NCBI GenBank assembly: GCA_021801705.1
Contig: JAJYXP010000072.1
Location: 62,001-126,000, forward strand
Length of the DNA stretch: 64,000 nt
Direction: 5' to 3'
Source of the DNA: Pseudomonadota bacterium
Lineage (GTDB): Bacteria; Pseudomonadota; Gammaproteobacteria; Burkholderiales; Sulfuricellaceae
In this document: piece by piece, positions 37,929-45,716 of the stretch
Layout of the letters: every line of letters starts with the position of its first letter
Position numbering within the stretch: position 1 is the stretch's first letter
The notes under the pieces: model-generated
Told to the model about the DNA's origin: nothing
Database searches by the model: none
What the model saw: the letters and a program-made list of their open reading frames with translations, nothing else
Made by a program: the position numbers and the translations under genes

Positions 37929-38606
37929 TCAGGCGTTGTTGCGATGCCGGTACTGCATGGCGAGGATGATGATTTCCGCCACTTCCTCGTACTTGCTCAG
38001 ACGGTCTGTGTTGATAGTGAGGTCGAAGGCGGCCGGCTCGTTGAGCCGCTGCTTGAAGACTTCCCAGATGAATTTTTCTCTTCCCTGGTTGACCTGTTCC
38101 ACCAGTTTTCGGGCTTCCTCGACGGAAACGGCTCTTTTTGCGGCGACCCGTTCGGCGCAGGTTTCCGGCGAGGCGATGACGCGTACCCGGAACACATCCT
38201 GCCGCGCCAGGATGATGTGGGCGCCGCGCCCGATGATCACGCCGCCGTTGCCGGTGTTGAGTATGCCCAGCACCACCTTGACCAGATAGTGGCGGTGCTT
38301 CGCCTCCAGCATTTCTTCGCCGGACATGAGCGAGCTGATCCAGGCATCCCAGAAGCCGCGGGTTCTTTCATCGAGTTGTGCCATCAGCTTGGGGTCGGCC
38401 CCAGATTTTTCCGCCACGGCGTCGAGCAGTTCCTTGTCGTAGACCGGTATGCCCAGGCGCTTGGCCAACTGCCCTGAAATTTCCCGCCCGCCGCTGCCGT
38501 AATCGCGCGAAACGGTGATGACCGGCTTGCCGGCCGGCGCTCCGGGACCTGCATGCATCTGAGCCTTGAGCAAGGCTTCCACCAGCTTGAGCGCATCCGT
38601 CGCCAT
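37929..38606 (-). CDS. Cytidylate kinase-like protein
   Basis: This 225-residue protein has a P-loop-like motif VITVSRDYGSGGREISGQLAKRLG and the sequence of the cytidylate-kinase-like family (PF13189 type), including VVIGRGAHIIL and VRVIASPETCAERVA. The family is distinct from Cmk proper and its substrate is not known with certainty. The ATG at 38606 follows AAAGGA. It is the first gene of the minus-strand run leading to atpC, narX and narL, with a 13-base gap to atpC. Co-occurrence suggests a link to anaerobic or energy signalling, which is speculative. Confidence 0.85.
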   Translation of the reverse strand: MATDALKLVEALLKAQMHAGPGAPAGKPVITVSRDYGSGGREISGQLAKRLGIPVYDKELLDAVAEKSGADPKLMAQLDERTRGFWDAWISSLMSGEEMLEAKHRHYLVKVVLGILNTGNGGVIIGRGAHIILARQDVFRVRVIASPETCAERVAAKRAVSVEEARKLVEQVNQGREKFIWEVFKQRLNEPAAFDLTINTDRLSKYEEVAEIIILAMQYRHRNNA

Positions 38607-38837
38607 GGCACGATTCCTTTGTTTATCTATTTGAATAGTATAGAAAATTATTTCGTGTTGCAAGACCCCGCCATGGCGATATGCGAATGGCATAAAGATA
38701 AGTAATTTTTATAGTGAAACTCAAGAATTTAAGATCCATGTGTCTCGATAAATGGTAATGTTATAAAAAATTAATATTATTAACTTTAGTGCCTAAAAAT
38801 ATACCCAAAAATTATTTGGGATGGCGGAAAGAAACAC
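38607..38837. promoter_or_regulatory. AT-rich divergent promoter region
   Basis: This 231-base stretch is markedly AT-rich compared with its surroundings, especially 38690-38820 (TTATAAAAAATTAATATTATTAAC). It separates the divergent cytidylate-kinase/narXL unit from the FadL-type porin gene and should carry promoters for both. No specific operator was recognised. Confidence 0.5.
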
Positions 38838-40259
38838 ATGGAAATCAAAAAACTGGCACTCACCTGCGCATTGGCTGCTTGCGCATTTCCTGAATGGGCC
38901 TTGGCCACCAACGGCATGAACATGGAAGGCTACGGCGCCACTGCCCTGGCCATGGGCGGCGCCTCGCTGGCCTATGACAACGGCGCCGCCGCCATGATGA
39001 ACAATCCGGCGACCCTCGCCATGATGAACGAAGGGAACCTGCTCGACATCGCTTTCGGCGGTATCGGCCCGGATGTGCATGCTTCCGCCAGCGGCGCTTC
39101 TTCCCGTTCCAGCGCTGATTCGTTTGTCGGGCCGGCGGCCGGCTGGATGCGCAAAAAGGACAGGTTCGCCTTCGGCGTCGGCATGTACGGCCAGGGGGGC
39201 ATGGGCACCGAATACGGCAGCGATTCGCTTTTATCCAACCCGGCAGGTCAAGTACCCTCGCCGGGCCTGGTCAACCGTTCCGAAGTCAGCGTCGGGCGGG
39301 TGATCTTTCCGGTCGCTTACAATGTCAGTCCGAACCTGAATATAGGTGGCTCGCTGGATTACGTCTGGGCCGGCATGGATATGCAGATGGCGGTCAGGGG
39401 CGGGGATTTCCTGCAAATGGCGGGCGGCACTTCGCCCATGGCAACGGCTAGCGGCGGCATGATCAATAGCTTCGTCGCCAACGTGATGCCGGCGCTCGAT
39501 CCCGCCAATCCGGTCAACTGGGGCTATTTCGACTTTTCCAACAAAAATGACTATACCGGCCAGGCGGTCGGCACCGGCTATGCCGGCAAGATCGGCTTCA
39601 CCTGCAAGCTCGACAGCAAAACCACCGTCGGCGCCACCTACCACAGCAAGACCCGGTTAAATGACCTGGAGGCGCAGGATGCGGCGGTGTCGTTTAATGT
39701 CAACTTCAATGGCGGCCCTGCCAGCCAGCTCATCCCGGTGGCGGGAAAAATGACGGTGAAGGACTTCCAGTGGCCGGAAACCTACGGCATGGGCATATCC
39801 TATGAGGCGAGCGACAGGTGGATGCTGGCTGCGGACTACAAGCGCATCAACTGGGCTGGCGCCATGAAGGACTTCAAGATGGTGTTTACGCCGTCAGGCA
39901 ATACCGGCATGGCTTCCGCCTTTAACGGCTTGCCCATGAACGTGACTTTCTACCAGGACTGGCGTGACCAGGATGTGGTGATGCTGGGCGCCGCCTACCG
40001 TCTGACCGATGCGCTCACGCTGCGCGCCGGCGTCAACAAGGCGAACAATCCGGTGCCGGATACTTACCTGAACGCGCTGTTCCCGGCGACCATCAAGAAC
40101 CACTACACGCTGGGCGGCGGCTATGCCTTGAACAAGAGCGCCCACCTGGAGTTCGCTGCCAGCTACGCCCCCAAGGTGACCGCGACTTCGGGCGTGTCGG
40201 GTGTAACCAGCAGCCACGAACAGGTCAACTGGCAGCTTGTATACAGCTATCACTTCTAA
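38838..40259 (+). CDS. FadL/OmpP1-type outer-membrane transport protein
   Basis: The 473-residue protein has a signal peptide (MEIKKLALTCALAACAFPEWALA) and the FadL N-terminal hatch signature TNGMNMEGYGATALAMGGASLAYDNGAAAMMNNPATLA. It continues as beta strands typical of a 14-strand barrel and ends in an aromatic residue (LVYSYHF), the usual outer-membrane signal. FadL relatives pass hydrophobic molecules such as fatty acids or aromatics through the outer membrane. It stands alone on the plus strand. A 12-bp hairpin follows the stop. Confidence 0.92.
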   Translation: MEIKKLALTCALAACAFPEWALATNGMNMEGYGATALAMGGASLAYDNGAAAMMNNPATLAMMNEGNLLDIAFGGIGPDVHASASGASSRSSADSFVGPAAGWMRKKDRFAFGVGMYGQGGMGTEYGSDSLLSNPAGQVPSPGLVNRSEVSVGRVIFPVAYNVSPNLNIGGSLDYVWAGMDMQMAVRGGDFLQMAGGTSPMATASGGMINSFVANVMPALDPANPVNWGYFDFSNKNDYTGQAVGTGYAGKIGFTCKLDSKTTVGATYHSKTRLNDLEAQDAAVSFNVNFNGGPASQLIPVAGKMTVKDFQWPETYGMGISYEASDRWMLAADYKRINWAGAMKDFKMVFTPSGNTGMASAFNGLPMNVTFYQDWRDQDVVMLGAAYRLTDALTLRAGVNKANNPVPDTYLNALFPATIKNHYTLGGGYALNKSAHLEFAASYAPKVTATSGVSGVTSSHEQVNWQLVYSYHF

Positions 40260-40274
40260 ATCCAGGCGGCGCCG

Positions 40275-40319
40275 TGGCCGGGCATGTCCGCCGCTTTCAC
40301 CGGCTGGCATGCCCGGCCA
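40275..40319. terminator. Hairpin between convergent porin and YaiI genes
   Basis: TGGCCGGGCATG (40275-40286) and CATGCCCGGCCA (40308-40319) pair perfectly around a 21-base loop. It lies after the FadL-type gene and overlaps the 3' end of the YaiI gene on the other strand. It may act for both transcripts, but no T-run is present. Confidence 0.5.
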
Positions 40320-40749
40320 GAAAGCGGTCAAGCTGGCTGGCAAAAGCCTTCCGGTCGCCCTGGCTGATCACTGACGGGCCGCCCGTTGCCACGCCGCTGC
40401 TGCGCAGCGTGTCCATGAAATCGCGCAGGTTGAGGCGTTCCCGTATCGTGTCCGGTGTATAGAATTCACCCCTGGGGTTGAGCGCATGGCCGCCTTTTTC
40501 TATCACCTCGGCGGCGAGGGGGATGTCGGCGGTAATCACCAGGTCGCCTTTTCCCAGTTGCCGGGCAATCTGGTTATCCGCCACATCGAAGCCCGCCGGC
40601 ACCTGCATGGTCCTGATATAACGCGATGGCGGCGTGCGCAGAAACCGGTTGGCGACCAGCGTGAGCGGGACCTTCGCCCGCTCGGCGGCACGAAACAGGA
40701 TTTCCTTGATGACGCCGGGGCACGCATCGGCGTCGACCCAGATGTGCAT
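40297..40749 (-). CDS. yaiI: YaiI/YqxD-family (UPF0178) protein
   Basis: A 150-residue protein with the family signature [18 protein letters not shown] at the N-terminus, [22 protein letters not shown] in the middle and [23 protein letters not shown]. The fold is PIN-like and the acidic residues (D6, D8 and the TADIPLA Asp) are placed like a nuclease metal site, but no activity has been proven for this family that I know of. The length is normal. It overlaps a hairpin at its 3' end and is followed upstream by repeat-filled DNA. Confidence 0.93.
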   Translation of the reverse strand: MHIWVDADACPGVIKEILFRAAERAKVPLTLVANRFLRTPPSRYIRTMQVPAGFDVADNQIARQLGKGDLVITADIPLAAEVIEKGGHALNPRGEFYTPDTIRERLNLRDFMDTLRSSGVATGGPSVISQGDRKAFASQLDRFLAGHASR

Positions 40750-41116
40750 TGAATTTCTCCCCTGAAGCTAAAAAACTCGATTGAACCGCCAAGAACGCCA
40801 AGGGGATCATCTTGTTGGAAACAACGACTGTACGTTCTTTGTAGGTGCGAATTCATTCGCACATTTGGCCGAATGAATTCGGCCCTACAAGAAAATCACG
40901 CAAATTCAACATGGCTGGCTACTAGCGTAGAGGCTTGCTGGCGGGGATGTCAATGTCTGGGTGGGGGGGCTGCCAGGCTCGCCGGGTTTGGTGCGCTTCG
41001 CACTGGTGATGGGGCATCAAAGTAAGCGACGCCGTTGATATTCCGCAATGGAAAGGGCCGCGATCCAGCCAGAAAGGCCGGGCTCGCGGCCCCATGCAGA
41101 GGTGCTATTGGTAGCG
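40750..41116. other. Repeat-filled intergenic region
   Basis: This 367-base gap holds a half AACCGCCAAGAACGCCAAGG repeat (about 40781-40806), the type-B element B3 (40811-40925) and about 190 bases with no recognisable gene or RNA. The right end abuts the 3' end of the porin gene on the minus strand. Confidence 0.7.
40811..40925. mobile_element. Type-B CTAG element (B3), degenerate left end
   Basis: Core GTACGTTCTTTGTAGG, GCGAATTCATTCGC and GGCCGAATGAATTCGGCC as in B2, with right end TTCAACATGGCTGGCTACTAG. The left end (TTGTTGGAAACAACGACTG) has diverged and lacks CTAG. An older copy. Confidence 0.75.
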
Positions 41117-42526
41117 TCAGAAAACCCAGGTCATCTGCGCGCTGAGCCGGTTGCCTACCGAGCCGCCGATGATCTCCGCAGCCGTGCCCTGGATTTTTTG
41201 CCCGTTGGTGATTTGCGCTCCGGGGTTAACAACCTTGATGTCGCGGATTTCGTAGTTCAGCGCAAAGCGCAGCTTGGGGCTGTAGAAATACTGGCCACCC
41301 AGGGTCCATGTGCTGGCTTTGCGTTCGTCGTAGGCCGAATTCGTCATTTTGCTGAGTTCGTCATAGCGCAGATCCACCTCCCATTTTGGCGCAAACTTCC
41401 AGCCCGCCTCCAGATAATAGCCATCGGCCTTGTTGCTGGAGTCAAGCGCCACGTAATCAACCGGTTCAAAGGCGGGGGCACCGATGTCGTTGAATTGCGG
41501 CGTGGGCGCGACGTAGATCATGCCTTTGGCGCGTATGTATTCGCCGCTCACCCGCACGCCATGGCGCAGGTATTTGGCGCCAATGCCTTCGCGGATGCGG
41601 GTGTAGTCGGTGCCGCCATAGGCGCGCTTGCCTTCCTGATGCCAAGCGTAAGCCGTGACGTCTTCCCGCCTTGGGCCGGCGCCCTGGAACACGTAAGTGG
41701 CCTGCACGCGTGCCGTCACATCGTGATTGCCGCTGTTGAGGTCGTCACTGAAATCGATGCCATTGGCCTGGCTGGCCATCACCGCATAGGTATATTCCCA
41801 TCTGCCACGGTTGAACCAGTCGTACACCTCGACGCCGACATCGCGGTAACCGCCAATGGCGCCTTTGATTTTCGACATCGCCATCGGCGCGCCCACCACT
41901 ACTGGCGAGGTTCTCCCCGGGGCATTAACATAGGGCGCCACGAACCGCTCGTTGAGCAACTGGTCGGTGACGGTGGTGAAATTGATGTAATCCATGATCT
42001 GGACGCCCTGCATGGCTTCCTCGCCGAGCGGCAGGCGGCCCAGGCCGACGCGGATGCGCGCGCCGGGGATGTAATTGAAAGTCATCGCGGCGTCAGTGAG
42101 TACCGCTTCCCTTTCGCGGGTCAGGGCGTTGTTGCCGAGTTCGGCCAGGGCGAAATAGTTGATCTTCTCGTCCGTTCCCGGAATCACGCCGCGCACTCCG
42201 GGGCGTGCGCGGAACATCTGCAACTGGTCGCCGTGGGATAAATCAGGACCCACCAGATTGAACAGGGCAGTTTGGCCATTGTAAGCCCGCAGTCCCGCCG
42301 GCACTGCAACATTGGCGCCGTTTACCGGGGATACGACGGTCGCGGGAATGCTGTTGACAGCGCTGCCCTCGTTATGAGTATAAGTAGGCTGGATGAAGCC
42401 CCAGAAAGTATAGGGCGCAGCGCCCGGCTGCTCGTTGTTCTGCAACTGGAACCAGTTGGTGGCAAAAGAGGCGGGCGCATGCCCGAAAGCGGCGGCCATT
42501 GCGGCAGCCAGTATGGCTTTTTTCAT
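41117..42526 (-). CDS. Outer-membrane porin-like protein
   Basis: This 469-residue protein has a signal peptide (MKKAILAAAMAAAFGHAPASFA) and alternating beta-strand sequence throughout, ending in WVF as outer-membrane barrels do. It resembles phosphate-selective porin O/P-type barrels (RIRVGLGRLPLGEEAMQG; YYLEAGWKFAPKWEVDLRYDEL), though I would not assign a substrate. It lies 58 bases downstream of the secreted DsrE-like gene on the same strand with no promoter visible in between. It is therefore probably controlled by the ECF-type promoter upstream of that gene. Confidence 0.85.
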   Translation of the reverse strand: MKKAILAAAMAAAFGHAPASFATNWFQLQNNEQPGAAPYTFWGFIQPTYTHNEGSAVNSIPATVVSPVNGANVAVPAGLRAYNGQTALFNLVGPDLSHGDQLQMFRARPGVRGVIPGTDEKINYFALAELGNNALTREREAVLTDAAMTFNYIPGARIRVGLGRLPLGEEAMQGVQIMDYINFTTVTDQLLNERFVAPYVNAPGRTSPVVVGAPMAMSKIKGAIGGYRDVGVEVYDWFNRGRWEYTYAVMASQANGIDFSDDLNSGNHDVTARVQATYVFQGAGPRREDVTAYAWHQEGKRAYGGTDYTRIREGIGAKYLRHGVRVSGEYIRAKGMIYVAPTPQFNDIGAPAFEPVDYVALDSSNKADGYYLEAGWKFAPKWEVDLRYDELSKMTNSAYDERKASTWTLGGQYFYSPKLRFALNYEIRDIKVVNPGAQITNGQKIQGTAAEIIGGSVGNRLSAQMTWVF

Positions 42527-42584
42527 GTTCTCTCCTGAGTGGGTCTTTGAATTTTAATTTGGCCGGTCTACACGCTTTGCCGTT

Positions 42585-43040
42585 TCAGGGGCGGATATAG
42601 GCGTAGCCTTCTTTCTGTTTTTTCATCAGTTCGATCACGCCGGCGCGCACATAGCCGACCGAGGCGAGCATGTCGTCCTTGGTGAGCTTCTGTGCCGCCA
42701 TGGTGTTCTCGCAGGCGACGATCTTGACGCCGGAGACTTTTGCATCGTCTATCCTGCCCGCCACAGGCGAGTCGAATTTGAGCATGCCTATCCCCGGGCC
42801 ATAGACCACGATTTCGACGTCGACATTTTGCGCGCCGAGATCCTGCTGAACGTTCTTGGCATTGTTGAGCGTCAGGTTCCATATTTTCGGGTCGCCTGCG
42901 CTGACCTGGAATACCACTTTCTGCTTCTCCGCTGTAGCTTGCGGTGTGGGCGCATCGACGGCCCCGGCGCCGCCCGAAGCGAAGGACAGCACCAGTGCGA
43001 ACGCCGCGGCGAGTACCTGGAATTGACGGATGTATTTCAT
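42585..43040 (-). CDS. Exported DsrE-like protein
   Basis: The 151-residue protein has a signal peptide (MKYIRQFQVLAAAFALVLSFASGGAGA) and a DsrE/DsrF-like domain: KVVFQVSAGDPKIWNLTLNNAKNVQQDLGA, VDVEIVVYGPGIGMLKF, and VKIVACENTM with a single cysteine where DsrE/TusD proteins carry the sulfur-transfer Cys. It should be periplasmic. It is divergent from an ECF sigma gene and shares with it the promoter motif GGAATAA-N16-GTCYTA. The C-terminal domain of the anti-sigma factor at 43786 has the same fold signature. A role in periplasmic sulfur or redox handling is an inference. Confidence 0.85.
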   Translation of the reverse strand: MKYIRQFQVLAAAFALVLSFASGGAGAVDAPTPQATAEKQKVVFQVSAGDPKIWNLTLNNAKNVQQDLGAQNVDVEIVVYGPGIGMLKFDSPVAGRIDDAKVSGVKIVACENTMAAQKLTKDDMLASVGYVRAGVIELMKKQKEGYAYIRP

Positions 43041-43096
43041 GATTGCGTTGTCTCCATTGGGTTGTTGTGTTGTGGCGAAGTATTGCCACTATTTTG

Positions 43097-43125
43097 TAGG
43101 ACGTAAGGGGCGGCGTTTTTATTCC
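43097..43125 (-). promoter_or_regulatory. ECF-type promoter for the DsrE-porin unit
   Basis: On the minus strand GGAATAA (43125-43119) is followed after exactly 16 bases by GTCCTA (43102-43097), 56 bases before the dsrE-like start. It matches the promoter facing the other way at 43162-43190 in both boxes and in spacing. Confidence 0.65.
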
Positions 43126-43161
43126 ACTTTAATTTGCATCTTTTAAAATATTTGCTGGGAT

Positions 43162-43190
43162 GGAATAATTCCGCCACTCACCGCGTCTTA
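43162..43190 (+). promoter_or_regulatory. ECF-type promoter for the sigma/anti-sigma unit
   Basis: GGAATAA (43162-43168), 16 bases, then GTCTTA (43185-43190), 38 bases before the sigma factor ATG. The spacer also resembles the opposite promoter (CGCCRCYC). The pair suggests autoregulation by the ECF factor. Confidence 0.65.
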
Positions 43191-43228
43191 TTTTTAAATG
43201 CCTTCTTATCGGACCGAGGCCGCGCACA

Positions 43229-43789
43229 ATGAAAATCCTTTCCCTGTTCAGCCGCGCCCATGGCTTCAACGACCAGTTGGAGCAAAGCCGTGAGCGCCTA
43301 TACCGGGTTGCTTACGCCTGGAGCCATGACGCGGCGCTGGCGGACGACCTGGTGCAGGAAACCCTGTCCAAGGCGCTGAAGAGTCACGGCCAGTTGCGCG
43401 AGCCCGAAATGCTGAACAGTTGGCTGTTCAGCATTTTGACCAACTGCTGGCGCGATCATTTCCGGCTGCAGCGGGAGACGGAGGACATCGAAGAGGTCGA
43501 GGATTTCCGCTGCGTGCACGAAACCACGCCGGAAGATGAGCATGCGCAGACGCAGATCGTGGGCCGGGTGCGAGGAGCGGTCGCCAGGCTTGCGCTGGGG
43601 CAGCGCCAGGTGCTGACGCTGGTGGATCTGGAAGAGTTTTCCTATGCCGAGGTCGCCGCCATCCTGGAGATTCCGGTCGGCACCGTGATGAGCCGTTTGT
43701 GCCGCGCGCGGCGGGCGCTGAAGGAGATGCTGCAGGAGCTTGCCCCGGTGCAGTCCGCGCAGGTCAGCCATATCAGGAGAGTCAAATGA
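43229..43789 (+). CDS. ECF-type sigma-70 factor
   Basis: This 186-residue sigma factor has region 2 (about 22-90: LYRVAYAWSHDAALADDLVQETLSKAL, WLFSILTNCWRDHFR) and region 4 (about 125-175: LALGQRQVLTLVDLEEFSYAEVAAILEIPVGTVMSRLCRARRAL) with a short acidic linker, the usual ECF plan. Its TGA overlaps the ATG of the anti-sigma gene. A GGAATAA-N16-GTCTTA promoter lies upstream and a matching one drives the divergent DsrE-like gene, which would make both units its targets. Confidence 0.93.
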   Translation: MKILSLFSRAHGFNDQLEQSRERLYRVAYAWSHDAALADDLVQETLSKALKSHGQLREPEMLNSWLFSILTNCWRDHFRLQRETEDIEEVEDFRCVHETTPEDEHAQTQIVGRVRGAVARLALGQRQVLTLVDLEEFSYAEVAAILEIPVGTVMSRLCRARRALKEMLQELAPVQSAQVSHIRRVK

Positions 43790-44517
43790 AGCAGGATGAT
43801 AGCGTCGTTTCGGATGAGTTTCTTAACGCCTTTGTGGATGATCAACTGGAGGCGGCAGAAAAAAGTCACGCTTTCGAAGCCATAGGGCATGACGACACGC
43901 TGAAGGAAAGGGTGTGCGAACTGCGCGGGCTGAAGGAGATGGTGAAGCATGCCTACGCGCATCCTCCCGCCCGTGTTCCGGCCGTGAAAGGGCGGCGTTC
44001 CCGCGCTTCTTATCTCCAGGCGCTGGCCGCCTGCATGCTGCTGTGCATCGGCGCAGCCTCCGGCTGGTTTGCCCACGTCTGGACAGGGATGGGGAGCGAC
44101 CGCGAAATGGCGCGCCTGCTCCAGAGCGTGCAGCACAACGATGTCGGGGGGGAGCCGCAAAAAATAATCGTTCACGTGAGCTCATCCAACCCGGTCCGGC
44201 TCAAGTCCGCCCTGGACGAGACCGAGAGCCTTCTGGACGCCTATCGGCGCAGCAACCGCCCGCTGCAGGTGGAGATCGTCGCCAATGGCGGGGGCGTGGA
44301 TCTGCTGCGCGCGGATGTCTCGCCCTATGCCAAGCGCATAGGCATGATGCAGGAAAAATACCCCAACCTCGGTTTCATGGCCTGTGGCCAGACCATCAAG
44401 AAACTGCGGGAAAAAGGGGTGGACGTGCAGCTTCTGCCGCGTACCGGGGTCGCATCTTCCGCCCTCGACCAGATCACCCGGCGCCTGAAACAGGACTGGG
44501 TTTACATCAAGGTGTAA
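43786..44517 (+). CDS. Membrane anti-sigma factor with a periplasmic DsrE-like domain
   Basis: The 243-residue protein starts at the ATG overlapping the sigma stop (ATGA). Residues 1-60 (SDEFLNAFVDDQLEAAEKSHAFEAI) resemble an anti-sigma domain without the zinc motif. One TM helix follows (about 77-101, YLQALAACMLLCIGAASGW). The rest (about 125-243) looks DsrE-like: KIIVHVSSSNPVRLKSALDE, LQVEIVANGGGVDLLR and LGFMACGQTIKKL, with a lone Cys at the place of the sulfur-transfer Cys, parallel to the secreted DsrE-like protein. This suggests a sensor that reads a sulfur or redox state in the periplasm. Confidence 0.82.
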   Translation: MKQDDSVVSDEFLNAFVDDQLEAAEKSHAFEAIGHDDTLKERVCELRGLKEMVKHAYAHPPARVPAVKGRRSRASYLQALAACMLLCIGAASGWFAHVWTGMGSDREMARLLQSVQHNDVGGEPQKIIVHVSSSNPVRLKSALDETESLLDAYRRSNRPLQVEIVANGGGVDLLRADVSPYAKRIGMMQEKYPNLGFMACGQTIKKLREKGVDVQLLPRTGVASSALDQITRRLKQDWVYIKV

Positions 44518-44547
44518 GAATTTCCTGAGCCGCCTGCCTTGCCCGGT

Positions 44548-44671
44548 CTAATTGTCATTCAACTTAAAACGACTGTACGTTCTTTGTAGGTGCGAATTCA
44601 TTCGCATATTTGGCCGAATGAATTCGGCCCTACATAGAGAATCACGCAAATTCAACATGACTGACTACTAA
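44548..44671. mobile_element. Type-B element with CTAA duplication (B4)
   Basis: A 124-bp copy with ends TTGTCATTCAAC and TTCAACATGACTGACTA and the type-B core, but bounded by CTAA at 44548-44551 and again at 44668-44671. Since both flanks change together from CTAG to CTAA, the tetranucleotide is a target-site duplication and not part of the element. Confidence 0.85.
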
Positions 44672-44783
44672 TCCATAAGACCACCGCTCCCCAACCCGGC
44701 TGATTTATGCGCACGGCCTGGGGGGCTGTTTGCTGCCTGCTTCCTGGCCTATACTGTCTAAATCGATAAAAAAGGAAGCAAGC

Positions 44784-45716
44784 ATGAATATCGGCATGAT
44801 CGGCCTCGGCCGCATGGGTGGGAACATGGCGCGGCGGCTTGTGCGCGGCGGCGCCACGGTGGCGGCCTACGACCGGTCTTTCGAGGTTGCGCAAGGGCTG
44901 GCCCGGGAAACCGGCCTCAAGGCCTGCACTTCGCTGGAAGAGCTGGTCGGCTCGCTCGACAAACCGCGGGTGGTGTGGATGATGCTGCCGGCGGGAGAGA
45001 TTTCCCGGCACACCCTGGAGCAACTGATGACGATGCTCGCGCCCGGTGATGTGGTGGTGGATGGCGCCAATGCCTTTTACAAGGATTCCATGAGCCATGC
45101 CGCACTGCTGGCGAAACAGGGGATCCGTTTCGTCGATGCCGGCGTGTCGGGCGGCGTGTGGGGGCTGGAAAACGGTTACGCCCTGATGGTGGGCGGTGAG
45201 AATGAGACCGTGGCTCAGGTCGAGCGCTTTCTCAAGATACTGGCGCCGGCGCCGGACAAGGGCTGGCTGCACTGCGGGCAGGCGGGTTCCGGGCATTTCG
45301 TCAAGATGGTACACAACGGCATCGAGTACGGCATGATGCAGGCTTACGCCGAGGGGCTGGCACTGCTCAAGGGCAAGCAGGAATTCGGCATCGACCTCGC
45401 GGCGGTGACCGAGATGTGGCGCCACGGCAGCGTGGTGCGCTCGTGGCTGCTGGACTTGATCGCCGATGTCCTGCAGAAGGATCAGAAGCTCGATGGCATC
45501 GAACCCTTTGTGTCAGATTCCGGCGAGGGCCGCTGGACCGCCTACGAGGCCATCGAGCAGGGCGTGCCCGCGCCGGTGATGAGCCTCGCATTGATGATGC
45601 GCTTCGCCTCGCAGGGCGCCAACGACTACCCGGCGAAGCTGCTGGCGATGATGCGCAAGGGCTTCGGCGGCCATGCGGTGCTTGCCTCCGCGCCGGAAGA
45701 GGATGGTGAAAAGTGA
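44784..45716 (+). CDS. gnd: 6-phosphogluconate dehydrogenase, decarboxylating (short form)
   Basis: This 310-residue enzyme oxidises 6-phosphogluconate to ribulose 5-phosphate and CO2. The Rossmann motif [15 protein letters not shown], the [21 protein letters not shown] block and [16 protein letters not shown] are diagnostic. At 310 residues it is the short GndA-like type, which often prefers NAD, rather than the 470-residue form. The ATG at 44784 follows AAGGAAG; an in-frame ATG at 44730 lacks one. It overlaps zwf by GTGA, and pgl follows, giving a complete oxidative pentose phosphate unit. Confidence 0.95.
   Translation: MNIGMIGLGRMGGNMARRLVRGGATVAAYDRSFEVAQGLARETGLKACTSLEELVGSLDKPRVVWMMLPAGEISRHTLEQLMTMLAPGDVVVDGANAFYKDSMSHAALLAKQGIRFVDAGVSGGVWGLENGYALMVGGENETVAQVERFLKILAPAPDKGWLHCGQAGSGHFVKMVHNGIEYGMMQAYAEGLALLKGKQEFGIDLAAVTEMWRHGSVVRSWLLDLIADVLQKDQKLDGIEPFVSDSGEGRWTAYEAIEQGVPAPVMSLALMMRFASQGANDYPAKLLAMMRKGFGGHAVLASAPEEDGEK

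Noticed and set aside
41048-42241. A 397-codon plus-strand frame opposite the porin gene
   Set aside because: The porin on the other strand has a signal peptide, barrel pattern and terminal aromatic residue; the plus-strand frame has no ribosome site or family features.
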